Of a DNA stretch of 64,000 nt, positions 52,810 to 63,265 are shown piece by piece. Position 1 is the stretch's first letter; the number at the start of each line of letters is the position of its first letter. Source of the stretch: Caecitellus pseudoparvulus (lineage: Eukaryota > Bigyra: Bicosoecida); assembly GCA_965644315.1 (NCBI GenBank), contig CBFFRQ010000080.1:1-64000 (forward strand), written 5' to 3'. Below the pieces are notes generated by a model. It saw only the letters and a program-made list of their open reading frames with translations, did not search any database and was not told the origin of the DNA. The position numbers and the translations under genes were made by a program.

Positions 52810-53236
52810 GTCGCCCCCGTCGCCGTCCGAATGCCCCTCGTCGGGAAACGCGGAAATCGAACTCCACCAAGCACACGCGCGGCGCACGGCAGGCACGCCT
52901 CAGGCAAGCTAAGCACAAAGTGCCCTGATCTTCGAGCGGGGACATTTCCTCTCCCTGGTTCACCGGTGCTTTGTTTTAATCCAAAGGCCTAAACAGCCCG
53001 GGAGCGCTTCCCGAAAGCTGTCGGTCGCGGGGGAGGCATCCTCACTTTCGGGCTGTGCCCTGCCGCACGCCCACCCCCCCCCCCCGCCACAAGGATGAGC
53101 AGCGCTCAGCAAACGCCACCAAACACTTTCACTTCTCATTACCACCCCTCTTTCACGCATTCCAGTGCGCCCGTGGCGTCGTCCCGGCCTCTTGCGTGCC
53201 CTCAATCTCCGCCAGCGCACCACCCGCACATCCACC
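52810..53236. promoter_or_regulatory. Divergent promoter region, SF3B6 / PH-domain gene
   Basis: 427 bp holding both promoters. It includes an AT-rich patch (TTTGTTTTAATCC, 52971-52983) and a 12-base C run near 53075. Just upstream of the plus-strand ATG is a pyrimidine-rich leader, as expected for a highly expressed gene. No RNA gene seen. Confidence 0.45.
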
Positions 53237-55728
53237 ATGGGCGCTGTTCCCTCCGTTCCTGATGTCCCCGTGGAGGACCTGAAGGAGTGCGCCAAGTCTG
53301 TTTTCGAGGTCTTTGTGTGCGTGCAGCGCCGCCTGCTGCTACAGTGGCACCGTGACAGCCCGCCACTTGCGGCTGCCTGAGCTCCCATGCCTGCCACGCC
53401 TCCTGCGCAGGCCCATCTACACGAAGCAGTTTGGCGTCGCCCTGCTGGCCCAGATGCGCCAGGAGGAGGAGCTACGCACCAATGAGACGGACTGGCCTTG
53501 GTTGCGGGTGCCCCCCACCCCCACCGAGCCGCTGGGCACCATGACTGCTGAGAAGCTGGTGCGTGAATTGCAACCTGCAGCGCGGGCTGTGCAGGGTGAC
53601 CCACGCGCGAGGCGGGACTCCCTGCTTGCCGCTGCCCCCTCCCCGTGTGCCTTGCCTGGTGCTCTTGTGTGGCTGGCAGCGCTGCCCTAGGCGCGTTTCC
53701 CCGAGGAAACGAGTGATTCCGCGTGCCCATGTTGGCGGCCCCTATTTCCGCACGCTGCCTTCTTGAACTGTTCCTGCTCCGCTCCGTTGTGCAGGGTGCC
53801 GTGCGTGAGAACTGGAAAAAGCGCACCTTCGTCTTCATGAACGAAGCCGATCAGTTCGAAGTCCGGTGTGAGTGCGCCAGTCCGCGCGGGTGGTCAATGA
53901 CTCCGCCCAGAGTCAATGCGCACCATGGCAGGCTTGCCCTCCACCTCCGCCCTCCCCGCCCTTCTCACGCGCAGACTATGACAGCCCAGAGGTCGACGTG
54001 ACGGACGAGAAGGCCCCCAAGCCCAAGGGTGCCATGAAGCTGCGCGGCTACCGCGTGCACACCGTCAAGTCCGACGTTGCCAAGGAGCAGTACGGTTCGG
54101 AGTTCGCGTTGAACGTGAAGCCCTACTGGTCCTCCGACCGCCGCCGCATCTGGAGCCTGCGCTTCGAGGACGAGGAGTCCATGAAGAAGGCAGAGGGCCA
54201 GCTGCGCGAGGCCATCTCCAACGCCCCCATGCCCCTGAACCCCGACCCCGTCATGCGCGCGGCGTTCAAGGCGGCCTACCAGCAGACCCGCTGGAGCCTG
54301 GGCGTGTGGGGCTGGTTCTCCTACTACAAGACGGAGGAGGACATGCTGGCTAACATGATCGTGGACAAGGCTGAAGACGAGATCATGCCCCCCGTGTACG
54401 CCAAGATCCCCTCCGGCGGCGCCGAGACCATCGTGCGCCGGCAGGTGGTCAAGCTGCTGGACGGCACCATTGGCACCGCCACGGCCGCCCTGTGGAAGGG
54501 CGCCTGCGAGGGCATCAAGTCTGCCAAGCCCAAGATCGAGGCAGCCGCCAAGGAGAACGTCGGCCCCGTCATCAAGCTGCAGATGCAGATGCGCGCGAAG
54601 ATCTCAGAGGCCATCAACTCCATCGTCACGCCCGTCATCGCCGACATCACCAAGCCCATCTTCGGCCCCCTCGTGGACGCCATGGGGCACCCCCTCGCCA
54701 AGGCCTACGCCGCCGCCATCAAGGCCGTCTCGGAGCGCGTCCTGGAGGTCGCCGCCGATGCCGACGCCACCACCAAGCTGGAGCGCCTGCAGCGCCAGCT
54801 GCACTGGTACTCCGGCCCTCTCCGCCCCGCCTTCGACTGCGTGCGGGAGCTGACGCGCCCTGAGGACAACGCCGGCCCCGGCCGTGCTGGGCAGCTCATG
54901 GCCGGCCTCATCGAGCTGGTGGTGGCGCTGAACCCTGCCATGACCCTGTGGCACCTGGAGTGGCGCCTGGAGCGCGAGATCCGCGACCTCGCCATCCGCA
55001 TGGTGTTCAGCTACACCTCCCTCGTCGCCGAGGGCAAGGCTGCCGGCGCCGAGACCATGGACCTCGTCGCCGCCATGGCCGTGCACGACGCCACCAACGG
55101 CGGCGCCACCGTCCTCAACAACATCCTCTTCGAGACAGTGGCGCCCAAGATGGACCAGGAGCTGCGCCCCCTCATCGCGGGCCCCGTGGCCCCCATCAAG
55201 GACCTCATCGTGCCCCCCCTGGACATGCTCGTGGACCTGGACGACATGCTCAACAACGTCCTGTACGACATGATCAACGGCATCGTCGACGGCATCGTCT
55301 CGCCTGCCGTCGACGGCGAGGCCTTCGCCTGCCTCCGGGAGATGTCCAAGCCTGGCGTGCAGGTGCCCGCCGCCCTCATCGCCCAGGCACGCGAGGTGTT
55401 CATCGCCATGAACATGGACCGTGACATCCCCTCCCCCGCTGAGGCCGCCAAGCTCGCAGAGGAGCACGCTGGGGAAGCGCCCGCTATCGCTGCCGCGGCA
55501 GCCGCTGGTGGTGGCGGCGGCGCAGCTGCCCCCGCCCCTGCTGCTGCTGCCGCCGGTGCTGGCAGCGAGAAGGTTGAGGCCACTGCCCCTGCGCCTGGCG
55601 TGGAGAAGGAGGAGACGCAGACGGCGCCAGAGACGGCAGCGGCCCCTGCCGAGGCCGCGCCTGCCCCTGCCCCCGAAGCGCCCAAGACCCCTGCCGAGGA
55701 GGACACGCCGGAAACCAGTGAAGAGTAA
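53237..55728 (+). CDS. Highly expressed PH-domain protein
   Basis: Four exons (53237-53316, 53411-53558, 53795-53867, 53975-55728) give 684 residues. A PH domain spans about 75-190: GAVRENWKKRTFVFMNEADQ, then SEFALNVKPYWSSDRRRIWS and the closing helix SMKKAEGQLREAISN. The remaining 400 residues are long amphipathic helices (ADITKPIFGPLVDAMGHPLA; LDDMLNNVLYDMINGIVDGI) before an Ala/Glu/Pro tail. PH domains bind phosphoinositides; the helical part could wrap lipid or membrane, which is inference. Codons in exon 4 are almost all C- or G-ending with AAG, AAC and ATC dominant, stronger than in any neighbour, implying very high expression. No recognised named family. Confidence 0.8.
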
Positions 55729-55869
55729 GCTCGACCGCGGCGGGGGGGAGCCCCTTGACCCGGGCCAGGTCCGCTGTTGCTCACGAACAGCCCCTGCCAG
55801 AAATGAATGGTGATACGTCGGTACATGTGTGTGTTGTGTGCATTAGGCCGCGGCGCAGAGGCTGCCCCC

Positions 55870-56477
55870 CTACTCGTCAAAAGTAGACAGGTCCACCATG
55901 CCTGGCATGAGCACGTACACCTTCTCCACGATCAGGCGTGTGATGGAGTTCTTGTACGCGGAGGCCACACCGCACTCGCCCAGCCAGTCATAGAAGGCGT
56001 TCTGTGCACAAGCACAAGACAGGGTGTGGAGTGGTGACGCGGCAGCCTGGCAAAGAACCAGCGGTACGCACGCAGTTGTCCTGTGTGTCTGCTGCGTCGT
56101 CGTACAGGGTCAGGAACTTGCCCACAAGGTTGAAAGTGTTCTTGACACCTGCCGCCTGCAGGTTCTGCACTGACTTGGGGCCGATGCCGGGCACAGAGGA
56201 CAGCTGCGTGAAGGGGGGGGAGCTGGCGTTGGCACGGCAAACGGCACCAGAGCGCGTGCGTGAGACAGCGCCGTGCGCTTGACTATGGACCTCACCTCAG
56301 CCTCCAAGTCTGCATCGATGAACTCGCGGATGGTGGCCTGAGAGATGTTGGACTGCGGGCACAAAACGAGCGCGGCGTGGCCCAAGGCAAGCACTTGGCA
56401 GAGGCGTGCGGAAATCGGGGCAACAACAGCACACGCACCAGAGCCTTGCCCCAGTCGAAGGTGGACTTTCCCGCCAT
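55870..56477 (-). CDS. BAF-like helix-hairpin-helix protein
   Basis: Four exons (56439-56477, 56296-56352, 56072-56203, 55870-56001), all phase 0, give 119 residues. The core is a helix-hairpin-helix, LSSVPGIGPKSVQNLQAAG, followed by TFNLVGKFLTLYDD and NAFYDWLGECGVAS, in the same order as barrier-to-autointegration factor (GIG hairpin, then VLGQFLVL, then FxxWLxxxCG). BAF bridges DNA and organises chromatin at the nuclear envelope. The extra 40-residue N terminus (STFDWGKAL, NISQATIREFIDADLEAE) and C terminus (LIVEKVYVLMPGMVDLSTF) differ from animal BAF, so a related HhH protein with another role is possible. Intron lengths are 70-92 nt; donors are GTGCGT, GTGAGG and GTGCGT. Confidence 0.72.
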
Positions 56478-56742
56478 TGCACTGCAAAAGGGAGTGATAG
56501 TGCCCTGTTGCTGACCGCTGCAGGTGTGATGCTGCGACGCCTCTCTCCGCAGGCGAGGCACACAAGTCGGCAACGCAACTCACAAACCGCGTTGGGATTC
56601 TTGGCGCTGTGCAGGGCCTACAGAGGCAGAGAGGCAGGGGCGGACAATTCAAACTGGAAAGAGGGGGATGCTTGAAAGTTTGTGATCGTGCGAAAATTGC
56701 CATGCAGGGGTAAATGCCGAGGCACGCAAGTGCTGGCCAGCC

Positions 56743-59700
56743 ATGCTGCGCTGCAAGGTCAGCGAGCTGTGGCCTCGCCCCATCACCTTCGCCGAGCATG
56801 GCGTGACTCAGCTGGCGCTGCTGGCAGGGCTCACCCGCGGGGCAGGCACGTGGGGTGTGGTCGCCAATGCCCATGGTGACGTCATCGTCCTGGACATTCC
56901 CGCCCGAAGGCCGCTCTGGCGCTGGATTGGCACTGGAGACGCGGCATCATGCCTGCACGCCGCCCGGATATGGCGTGAGGACAGCCCCCACACCATCGGG
57001 ATTGTGCTGGGCGACATCCAGGGCCGGAACCAGTTCATCTCCCTATCCCTCAAGCGTGACGCCAGCGCTGCGCCGGGGGACCCTGCCCCCCTGCACCTCC
57101 TCAGCGCTGGACTGCCTGGCTGCGGAAATCGGACTCCTGCATGCACTGCCGCGCAAGGCGTGCCCCATCGCGATGAAGTGTCGTGCATCACGGTGCACGG
57201 GCAGCAGGTTGCCATCGCAGGACGTGATGGTAAGTGTAGGGTGTATGACTGGCTCGCTCCCCACCTCCAGCCGACGCTGCGAGCCGAGTTTGCGAGGCTG
57301 GGCGTGCCCCTGCAAGCCACGGTGGACCTGGGCTCCGCCGCCATCGCGACCCTCGGTGGGGACCGCCAGCTGCACATCTGGAACAAGCCTGTGCTGGGTG
57401 GCAGTGATCCTGTGCAGCGGCGCTTTGAGGACCAGAGCGCCCGCAGCTTCCGACTGTGCCAGGATGTCGTGGCTGTGGCGCAGGCGGCGCAGCTACAGCC
57501 AGGCCCGGCTGCCCTGCTGGCAGTGGGCACAGAAAAGGGGGGCCTCCTTGTGCAGGTGGTGCAGCCTGCTGCCCCCACTGCTGGCGCTGGGGTGGGGCTG
57601 CAGCTGGAGTGCACCCCGGGCTGGACGGCCACCGCTGGCTCTGCAGCAGCAGCGGCGCCCTCCCATGGCCACGCCATCACCGCCCTGACGCTGCAAGAAG
57701 CGTGTGTTGCCTCCCTGCAGAGTGGCCAGGGTCTGTGGGGCTCGGCTGCGGCTGCGCAGGCCACCCACATCTTAGCTAGCGCCACGTCAGAGGGCACCGT
57801 GGGACTGTGGGCTCTCGCAGTGAGGAGGGCAGCGGGCCAGTGGACCCTGGCGGCCACCTGCCTGCTGCGAGTCCACATCAGCACCGCAGGGGCAGTGCAG
57901 CGCAACCACGTCACACGGCTGGCTGTGCAGGGCCAGTGGCTGGTGGCCGGCTCTCGCCAGGGGGACCTGCAGGGTTGGCGCCTGGACACGGGCAACAGCG
58001 CTGGAAGGCATGATGCTCACCTGCTCGCAGTCTCGGCACTGCAGGCACTGCCTGCTTCCAGCGGCTGTCCTCTCATTGCAACGGCATCCTCCGACGGGGC
58101 GGTGGTCGTCTGGCGTCTGGGCACAGGGCCCGGTTCCAGCTGGGTGCAGCCCGATACACACATCATGCGGCACAGTGAAGAGTCCGTGTCAGCGACAGCC
58201 TTCGCCTTCCTCAGTGTCATCTTGCTGTGGCTGCAACTGCTGCGTTTCGCGTTCCAGCAGCGCCTGGCCTTCCCGCCCTCCCGCACCCTGCGCGCCCTAT
58301 GCGCGCTGGCGATGTCCGTCGAAATTGACGTCTTTGAGAGCGCGCTGGGTTTTCTGGTGCAAGCCCTGACCCCCAAAGCATCCCTTGTGCCCACGGTGGT
58401 CACGGTGTGCCTAGCCGTTTGCTTCATGGCAGCCAACTACCGCTCTGCTTGGTTCTGGCGCCTGCGCAGGGCAGGGCCGACGTGGCTGCACGGACTGGTG
58501 TCCCTGCTCGCACAGCAAACGCTGGTCACCTCATTTTTCAGCACTGTTGAAACGCTCGTGGAGCAGGTTTCCGTGGCCGTCACTCAGGCCAGTCACGGGG
58601 ACACGGCCCTGCCTGGCCAGGCAACCCTCGCCCCGAGCAACTTGCAGTGGAACTCCACACAAGTGTACTGCACCACTGAGTCTCTGCTGCTGCAGGGGGC
58701 ACGCCACATCACGCAGCACAGCTTTCCGGGTCAATCGAACGCCTTAGATGTCGTGCTTAGAGCCGTGGGAAGCGTCTCGGACCCGCTGTGGGGCGCGATG
58801 CAAGCTGTGGCCTCCCCTGCAGCACTGCTGCTGCAGCACTCTGCGGAGGCCTACTCCGCTGCAGTGCCACCCTTAGCACATGCTGCACTCTGTGCCTTGC
58901 TCCTCCTGTTGTACACTTCCGTCGCCCTCCGCGTGGTCCTTGCCAACGGTGTGCAGAACTCGAACTGGAACGCGCCTCTGTTCTCCTGCGGCGCTCTCTG
59001 CTCCAGCAAGCACCGTGACTTCGACCAAGATGCCACAGCCCCACGCAACGCGGCTTCCATTCGCACAATCTGGCTGCAGGTCTGGAACACGGCCCTGAGC
59101 ATGGTGTTTGTGGCTTCCACCGCTGTTCTAGGCGTGCACCTTCCCCTTGCGCAGGCGGGCCTGCAGGCCGCCACAGAGACCTGTCGCCAGCAGCCCTTCA
59201 ACATGGAAGCGTTGCCTTCGGCTGGAAGCGGCGAGCCAGAAGCCTTCGGGAGCACTGCGGTGGGCGCCCTGGCCTGGAGCATTCCCGTCGCGAGTGCGTG
59301 CATCGCAGCAGGCCTGCTGGCCGCGACAACCCTGTTCGTGCTTGCCGTGCTGCAGCCCATGTTTTACCGGGGAGCCGTGAACGTCATGTTCGTTGCTATG
59401 ATGCTCGCCCTCGTCTTCTTGAACTGGACCTCCACTGCTGTGTGGACGGATGCCCTGCGCACTGCCAGTGCCAACGACTGCTTTGAGCAGACAGTGCACA
59501 GGCACGGGCTCACCGCCACAGCATGGCTCCTCGCGGCAATCAGGTGGCCTGCAGCACAGCACTTGCTGGGCTTGCCACTGGTCTTGTTCCGCGTCGCTGC
59601 GGGTGTGCGCGTGTCTGGCGTCGCCGGAGGCACCCTGCTCACCACTGCCAGCGCCGCTTCGTTGCTGCTTGGAGGGTCTTCTGCGCTGCTCATGGGTCGC

Positions 59701-62700
59701 AGGTGTATCAAGTATGCTTTCTTCTCAGGCGGGCGTGAACCCCCTCGCAGTTGTTGGGGTGTGCTGTGCGAGGCTGCTCGCGGATCGGCAGCTGAAGCGC
59801 GGGCTTGGCGTCGGCGGTGGAAGGCTAAGCAGGGTGCTCCCCACCGAGATGTACAACTGCTGTGCACACACCACCCCGTCGCTGCGCGGGTGGGGGTGTA
59901 CCGCGTCATGCTGGCGGCACGGCAAGCGGAGAACGTCCCACGCCTCTGTCGTGCAAACGCCGTCCCAGGCTTAGTCGCCTTCTTGCGGCAACAACAGTGC
60001 GCTGAGAGGGATGAAGGCCAGGTCATGCACGCGTTCAGTGCCTTGGGGAACATTGCAAAGGCCCAGGTCCTGCAGGCGCACCCTTCAGCTTCCGTGCCCA
60101 GGAGGGGCGCCGGCGAAGCGGCTTGGGATTTGGTGCAAGGCTTCACCCGCCAAGTGCTGCCGCCTCTCCTCTGTCCGACTGCTTGGTCTGTTCCGTCTGA
60201 TGCACTGCGGGCAGCGCAGCGACACGTGCTTGTCCCTGTGCAGTGGACAGTTGCACAGCAGGGGGACACATGGGAGGGCCTTGCCCGCCGACACAACTTG
60301 CCGAACGCAGACTTTTTGAAGTCCTGGAACGCCGCGGGGGACTGGCGACACGCCCACCGGTGGCGAAATGAGGATGTCATGGCCATGCAGGCTTGTCCGG
60401 AGGAGCCGCTGCCGGGCCAGCTCGTCGCAGTCCGCCCGCCCACCCCCATTCACCAGATGGAGTGGCACAAGCTCGGCTCTGCCCTGACCCATCACTTGCT
60501 GCGGCGCCCGGGGGAGTTCACACACCACCGCATGATTGTACTGGTGGCCTTGAAGAATTTCGTCGCGAGAAAGCTGCCGGCATGCGGCTATCTCACGCAG
60601 ACTCTGCACGCAGCAGGTGTCTCGTCAGCCCTCGTCACATTTCTGCGAGCATACAGGCCATGGCAAGTGCTGCCAACCTTGGCCGAGGCATACCCAACCT
60701 CCCCAGCTGTGCATCGCATGATCGCGACCTTCCAGAGCCTCTGCAGCAAAGCCCAGCCTTGGCCTGTCGCTGACGTTTGGCAATGCGAGGCTGAGCGGGA
60801 CAGCGAGGAAGACCCTGGGCATAGAATGTCTGTAGCTGCAACCATGCCCCCAACGCCGCTGACTCCCCCCCCCGCGGTAGCACGGGCCATTGCCCACCTT
60901 CACAGTGCCGGGCAGCTGCACCATCGAGACTTGCAGCAGTGGGTGCTTGATTTGGGGCCCAGTCTCGTGGAAGCGGCCCCTGACAAGTCAGTCTGCGCAG
61001 TGGTCACCGGCGAGCCAGAAGCTGCCGCGCAGGAGCCGCCTCGGCGCGTGGAAACTGCTGCAGCCGCCACCGCCAGGCTGCCCCGACGCCCACCCTTGCT
61101 GCGTGCTGCCAGTATTACGGCGGGAAGTGCTATGGGCAGCCTGGCAGCTCTGCTCGGACATATCATGCCAAACCTGCAGGTGGCCAGCTCTGGGCACAGC
61201 CTCCCGCCCTCATTGTCAGGGGAGCTCACCGAAGCTGCTTTTGCACGCCGTGTCGAAGTGCGCATCATGCAGCGCACCACGAGCGACCTGCTCAGTGTGT
61301 TGCGGTCCATGTGTGCCGCCGTAAAGGGCGCTCCGCTGTGGAAGTACACCCTTGCTCACACGGGTGCGCTCCGCGCCTTGCTGGACTTGTGTGCGGTGCC
61401 AACACCCGCCCGGCGTGTGGGGGGCAAAAACGTGCACCCATGGCTGTCAGCCTGGCAGTCCATGGCCATGATGGCTGTCAAGCAGCTGTGTTTTCACGCG
61501 GTGCACAGCGATGCCGAGGCCGTCGTTCTGGCAAAGCACCTTGTCTCCCAACTCCGAGCACGAGACATTTCCACTTCTGGGAACACTGTGCTCCTGCCCC
61601 GCTTGCAGCGAAGCAGCACACACGTACTGCCTTGCATCCAGGCTTTTGGGCACGCACACCAGCACATGCCTGAAGCCGGGAAAGCCATGACCCCTCCAGA
61701 CACCGCAACCTACATCCGGGCATGCTTGCGGGAGTGGGGCCCAGAACGTGTAGACCAAGCTATTGACCTGTCGTGCTGGCCAGGTGACCCCACAGAAGAC
61801 TGCATTGACCTCGAGCGCTGGACTGCGGCTGGCCGTGACCTCCCTGCATCTGCTGCAGGGGGGTCGCCGCCCCAGAGTAGCGATGGCGGCCTACAGGCCC
61901 TAGATGCATGGAGGGCAGCGCACTTCGTCCGCCGGCTGAACGCCCGAATGTGTTTTGCGGAAGGTGCCCTGGGCACAGCCGTGCGGCACGTGATGCCAGC
62001 GTGTTGGCCCGCTGCTTCCCCGCTCGGTCAAGCACGTGACCAGCGTGGCCAGCTGTCTGCCCACGAACATGCAACGCGGTTCCAAGCCCTGCAAATTGTC
62101 TTCGTGCTGCTCAGCGAACCCAGCATTCGGCGTGAGTCTGGGACACTGCAGCAGGTGCTCAGGCCACTCGTGGCGGCCCTGGCAGCTGCCCTCTCGCAAC
62201 GCTTGCCGGAGGGGGGTGGCGCGACGAAGCGGGCTGCCCGCTGTGCACACATGCTCACTGATTCCGCTGGCGGTGGGCAGTTCACATCTGTTCCGGATCG
62301 AGAGCTGGCCTATGTCCTACTTTGCTTGTGTGTCGTGGTTGCTGACACCAGCATCAAGCTGCAGTCTTGGCAGGTGTGCGCGGACCAACCCAACCTGTCA
62401 GCTGTCGTGCAGCAGCTGTTGGCAGGTGCACCCCCCGTGGAAGAGCTGCTGCGAACTGCCTTGCCAGGACAACGCGGGGCGTGCCTCGACTCCACAGAAC
62501 TGCAAGCAGTGGCCAACCTTGCGCCGGCTCTGCAGCGGAGGCGGGCCCGGGGCGGATCTCGGACATCGCTGCCCCACGCACAGGGACAGCTGCCAACTCC
62601 ACCCTCTTCCAGCCCTGGCCATGAGCTACTTCAAGCGGCAAGGCCTTTCCGCCACGAAGCACATGAGGGGGTGCCAGATCACCGCGCCGAGGCCGGACTG

Positions 62701-63021
62701 AGCGAGGCGGCAATTCTCTCAAGCTCCGCTGGCCTTCGTCGACGCACGCAGGCGGCGAATGAGCCGAGGCTTGCCCCTGACGCTGTCGCAGCCTCAAGAG
62801 GCACGAAGAGAGTACCAAGTACACCCCATCAAATGCTTGCGTTGGAATCCCAGACGCAGTCCCGCAAGACACCGCGACTGGGACCAGCTCGCGAACCTGG
62901 GCCATCTCCCCACCAGCACCGCAGCAAGGGCACGAAACGTGCCAATCGGGAGTCCACCACGCAGCCCCATCCTGGTCTTCGAAGAAGCAAGCGCATACGA
63001 AACCTCAACGGTGGCCGCTAG
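56743..63021 (+). CDS. Giant WD-like, multi-pass membrane, LysM and ARM-like protein
   Basis: One uninterrupted exon, 2,092 residues. Residues 1-470 read as WD-type blades (WGVVANAHGDVIVLDIPARR; QQVAIAGRDGKCRVYDWL; IATASSDGAVVVWRLG). From about 480 to 990 there are eight or so hydrophobic helices (FAFLSVILLWLQLLRFAF; GLLAATTLFVLAVLQPM; VMFVAMMLALVFLNW) with lumenal-type N-x-S/T sites. At 1040-1150 ARM-like helices follow (PGLVAFLRQQQCAERDEG; HAFSALGNIA). A LysM-like module sits at about 1165-1215 (WTVAQQGDTWEGLARRHNLP). The last 850 residues are helical with disordered linkers and end GLRRSKRIRNLNGG. I know no protein with this order. The cytosolic blades and the membrane core suggest a transport or sensory complex. 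Confidence 0.7.
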   Translation: MLRCKVSELWPRPITFAEHGVTQLALLAGLTRGAGTWGVVANAHGDVIVLDIPARRPLWRWIGTGDAASCLHAARIWREDSPHTIGIVLGDIQGRNQFISLSLKRDASAAPGDPAPLHLLSAGLPGCGNRTPACTAAQGVPHRDEVSCITVHGQQVAIAGRDGKCRVYDWLAPHLQPTLRAEFARLGVPLQATVDLGSAAIATLGGDRQLHIWNKPVLGGSDPVQRRFEDQSARSFRLCQDVVAVAQAAQLQPGPAALLAVGTEKGGLLVQVVQPAAPTAGAGVGLQLECTPGWTATAGSAAAAAPSHGHAITALTLQEACVASLQSGQGLWGSAAAAQATHILASATSEGTVGLWALAVRRAAGQWTLAATCLLRVHISTAGAVQRNHVTRLAVQGQWLVAGSRQGDLQGWRLDTGNSAGRHDAHLLAVSALQALPASSGCPLIATASSDGAVVVWRLGTGPGSSWVQPDTHIMRHSEESVSATAFAFLSVILLWLQLLRFAFQQRLAFPPSRTLRALCALAMSVEIDVFESALGFLVQALTPKASLVPTVVTVCLAVCFMAANYRSAWFWRLRRAGPTWLHGLVSLLAQQTLVTSFFSTVETLVEQVSVAVTQASHGDTALPGQATLAPSNLQWNSTQVYCTTESLLLQGARHITQHSFPGQSNALDVVLRAVGSVSDPLWGAMQAVASPAALLLQHSAEAYSAAVPPLAHAALCALLLLLYTSVALRVVLANGVQNSNWNAPLFSCGALCSSKHRDFDQDATAPRNAASIRTIWLQVWNTALSMVFVASTAVLGVHLPLAQAGLQAATETCRQQPFNMEALPSAGSGEPEAFGSTAVGALAWSIPVASACIAAGLLAATTLFVLAVLQPMFYRGAVNVMFVAMMLALVFLNWTSTAVWTDALRTASANDCFEQTVHRHGLTATAWLLAAIRWPAAQHLLGLPLVLFRVAAGVRVSGVAGGTLLTTASAASLLLGGSSALLMGRRCIKYAFFSGGREPPRSCWGVLCEAARGSAAEARAWRRRWKAKQGAPHRDVQLLCTHHPVAARVGVYRVMLAARQAENVPRLCRANAVPGLVAFLRQQQCAERDEGQVMHAFSALGNIAKAQVLQAHPSASVPRRGAGEAAWDLVQGFTRQVLPPLLCPTAWSVPSDALRAAQRHVLVPVQWTVAQQGDTWEGLARRHNLPNADFLKSWNAAGDWRHAHRWRNEDVMAMQACPEEPLPGQLVAVRPPTPIHQMEWHKLGSALTHHLLRRPGEFTHHRMIVLVALKNFVARKLPACGYLTQTLHAAGVSSALVTFLRAYRPWQVLPTLAEAYPTSPAVHRMIATFQSLCSKAQPWPVADVWQCEAERDSEEDPGHRMSVAATMPPTPLTPPPAVARAIAHLHSAGQLHHRDLQQWVLDLGPSLVEAAPDKSVCAVVTGEPEAAAQEPPRRVETAAAATARLPRRPPLLRAASITAGSAMGSLAALLGHIMPNLQVASSGHSLPPSLSGELTEAAFARRVEVRIMQRTTSDLLSVLRSMCAAVKGAPLWKYTLAHTGALRALLDLCAVPTPARRVGGKNVHPWLSAWQSMAMMAVKQLCFHAVHSDAEAVVLAKHLVSQLRARDISTSGNTVLLPRLQRSSTHVLPCIQAFGHAHQHMPEAGKAMTPPDTATYIRACLREWGPERVDQAIDLSCWPGDPTEDCIDLERWTAAGRDLPASAAGGSPPQSSDGGLQALDAWRAAHFVRRLNARMCFAEGALGTAVRHVMPACWPAASPLGQARDQRGQLSAHEHATRFQALQIVFVLLSEPSIRRESGTLQQVLRPLVAALAAALSQRLPEGGGATKRAARCAHMLTDSAGGGQFTSVPDRELAYVLLCLCVVVADTSIKLQSWQVCADQPNLSAVVQQLLAGAPPVEELLRTALPGQRGACLDSTELQAVANLAPALQRRRARGGSRTSLPHAQGQLPTPPSSSPGHELLQAARPFRHEAHEGVPDHRAEAGLSEAAILSSSAGLRRRTQAANEPRLAPDAVAASRGTKRVPSTPHQMLALESQTQSRKTPRLGPAREPGPSPHQHRSKGTKRANRESTTQPHPGLRRSKRIRNLNGGR

Positions 63022-63265
63022 GCTTCACTGACAGCGAATCTGTGCTCCAGTTCTCTTCCCCTTGCGACGAACACTGGATAAGTCCATGGCCTGTTGAAGG
63101 GAGTCGTACACCAGCTGAGCGGTACAGTCGCAAACGCCAGTACAGGCCGCACAAATCAAAATCCGACAGACACGACCACTCCCGTGGCAAGATTGCGAGC
63201 TGGCGTCTGCCTTTGGTCCGAGCAGAGCTACAGCTCGTAGGGAATTCATCCATCCAGCGTTTCAT
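63018..63265 (-). CDS. Possible small gene, low confidence
   Basis: Between two plus-strand genes a minus-strand model (63153-63265 joined to 63018-63114) would encode about 69 residues, MKRWMDEFPTSC then FWCTTPFNRPWTYPVFVARG, with its stop overlapping the neighbour's stop at CTAG. The intron would be only 38 nt, shorter than the usual range. A single-exon alternative (63025-63249, 74 residues) also exists. Neither matches a known family; otherwise the 356-bp gap 63022-63377 would be plain intergenic DNA. Confidence 0.25.

Noticed and set aside
54604-55467. Long minus-strand frame opposite the PH-domain gene
   Set aside because: It is His/Glu/Asp/Gly/Val-rich, exactly the antisense of a strongly GC3-biased gene, and has no recognisable domain.
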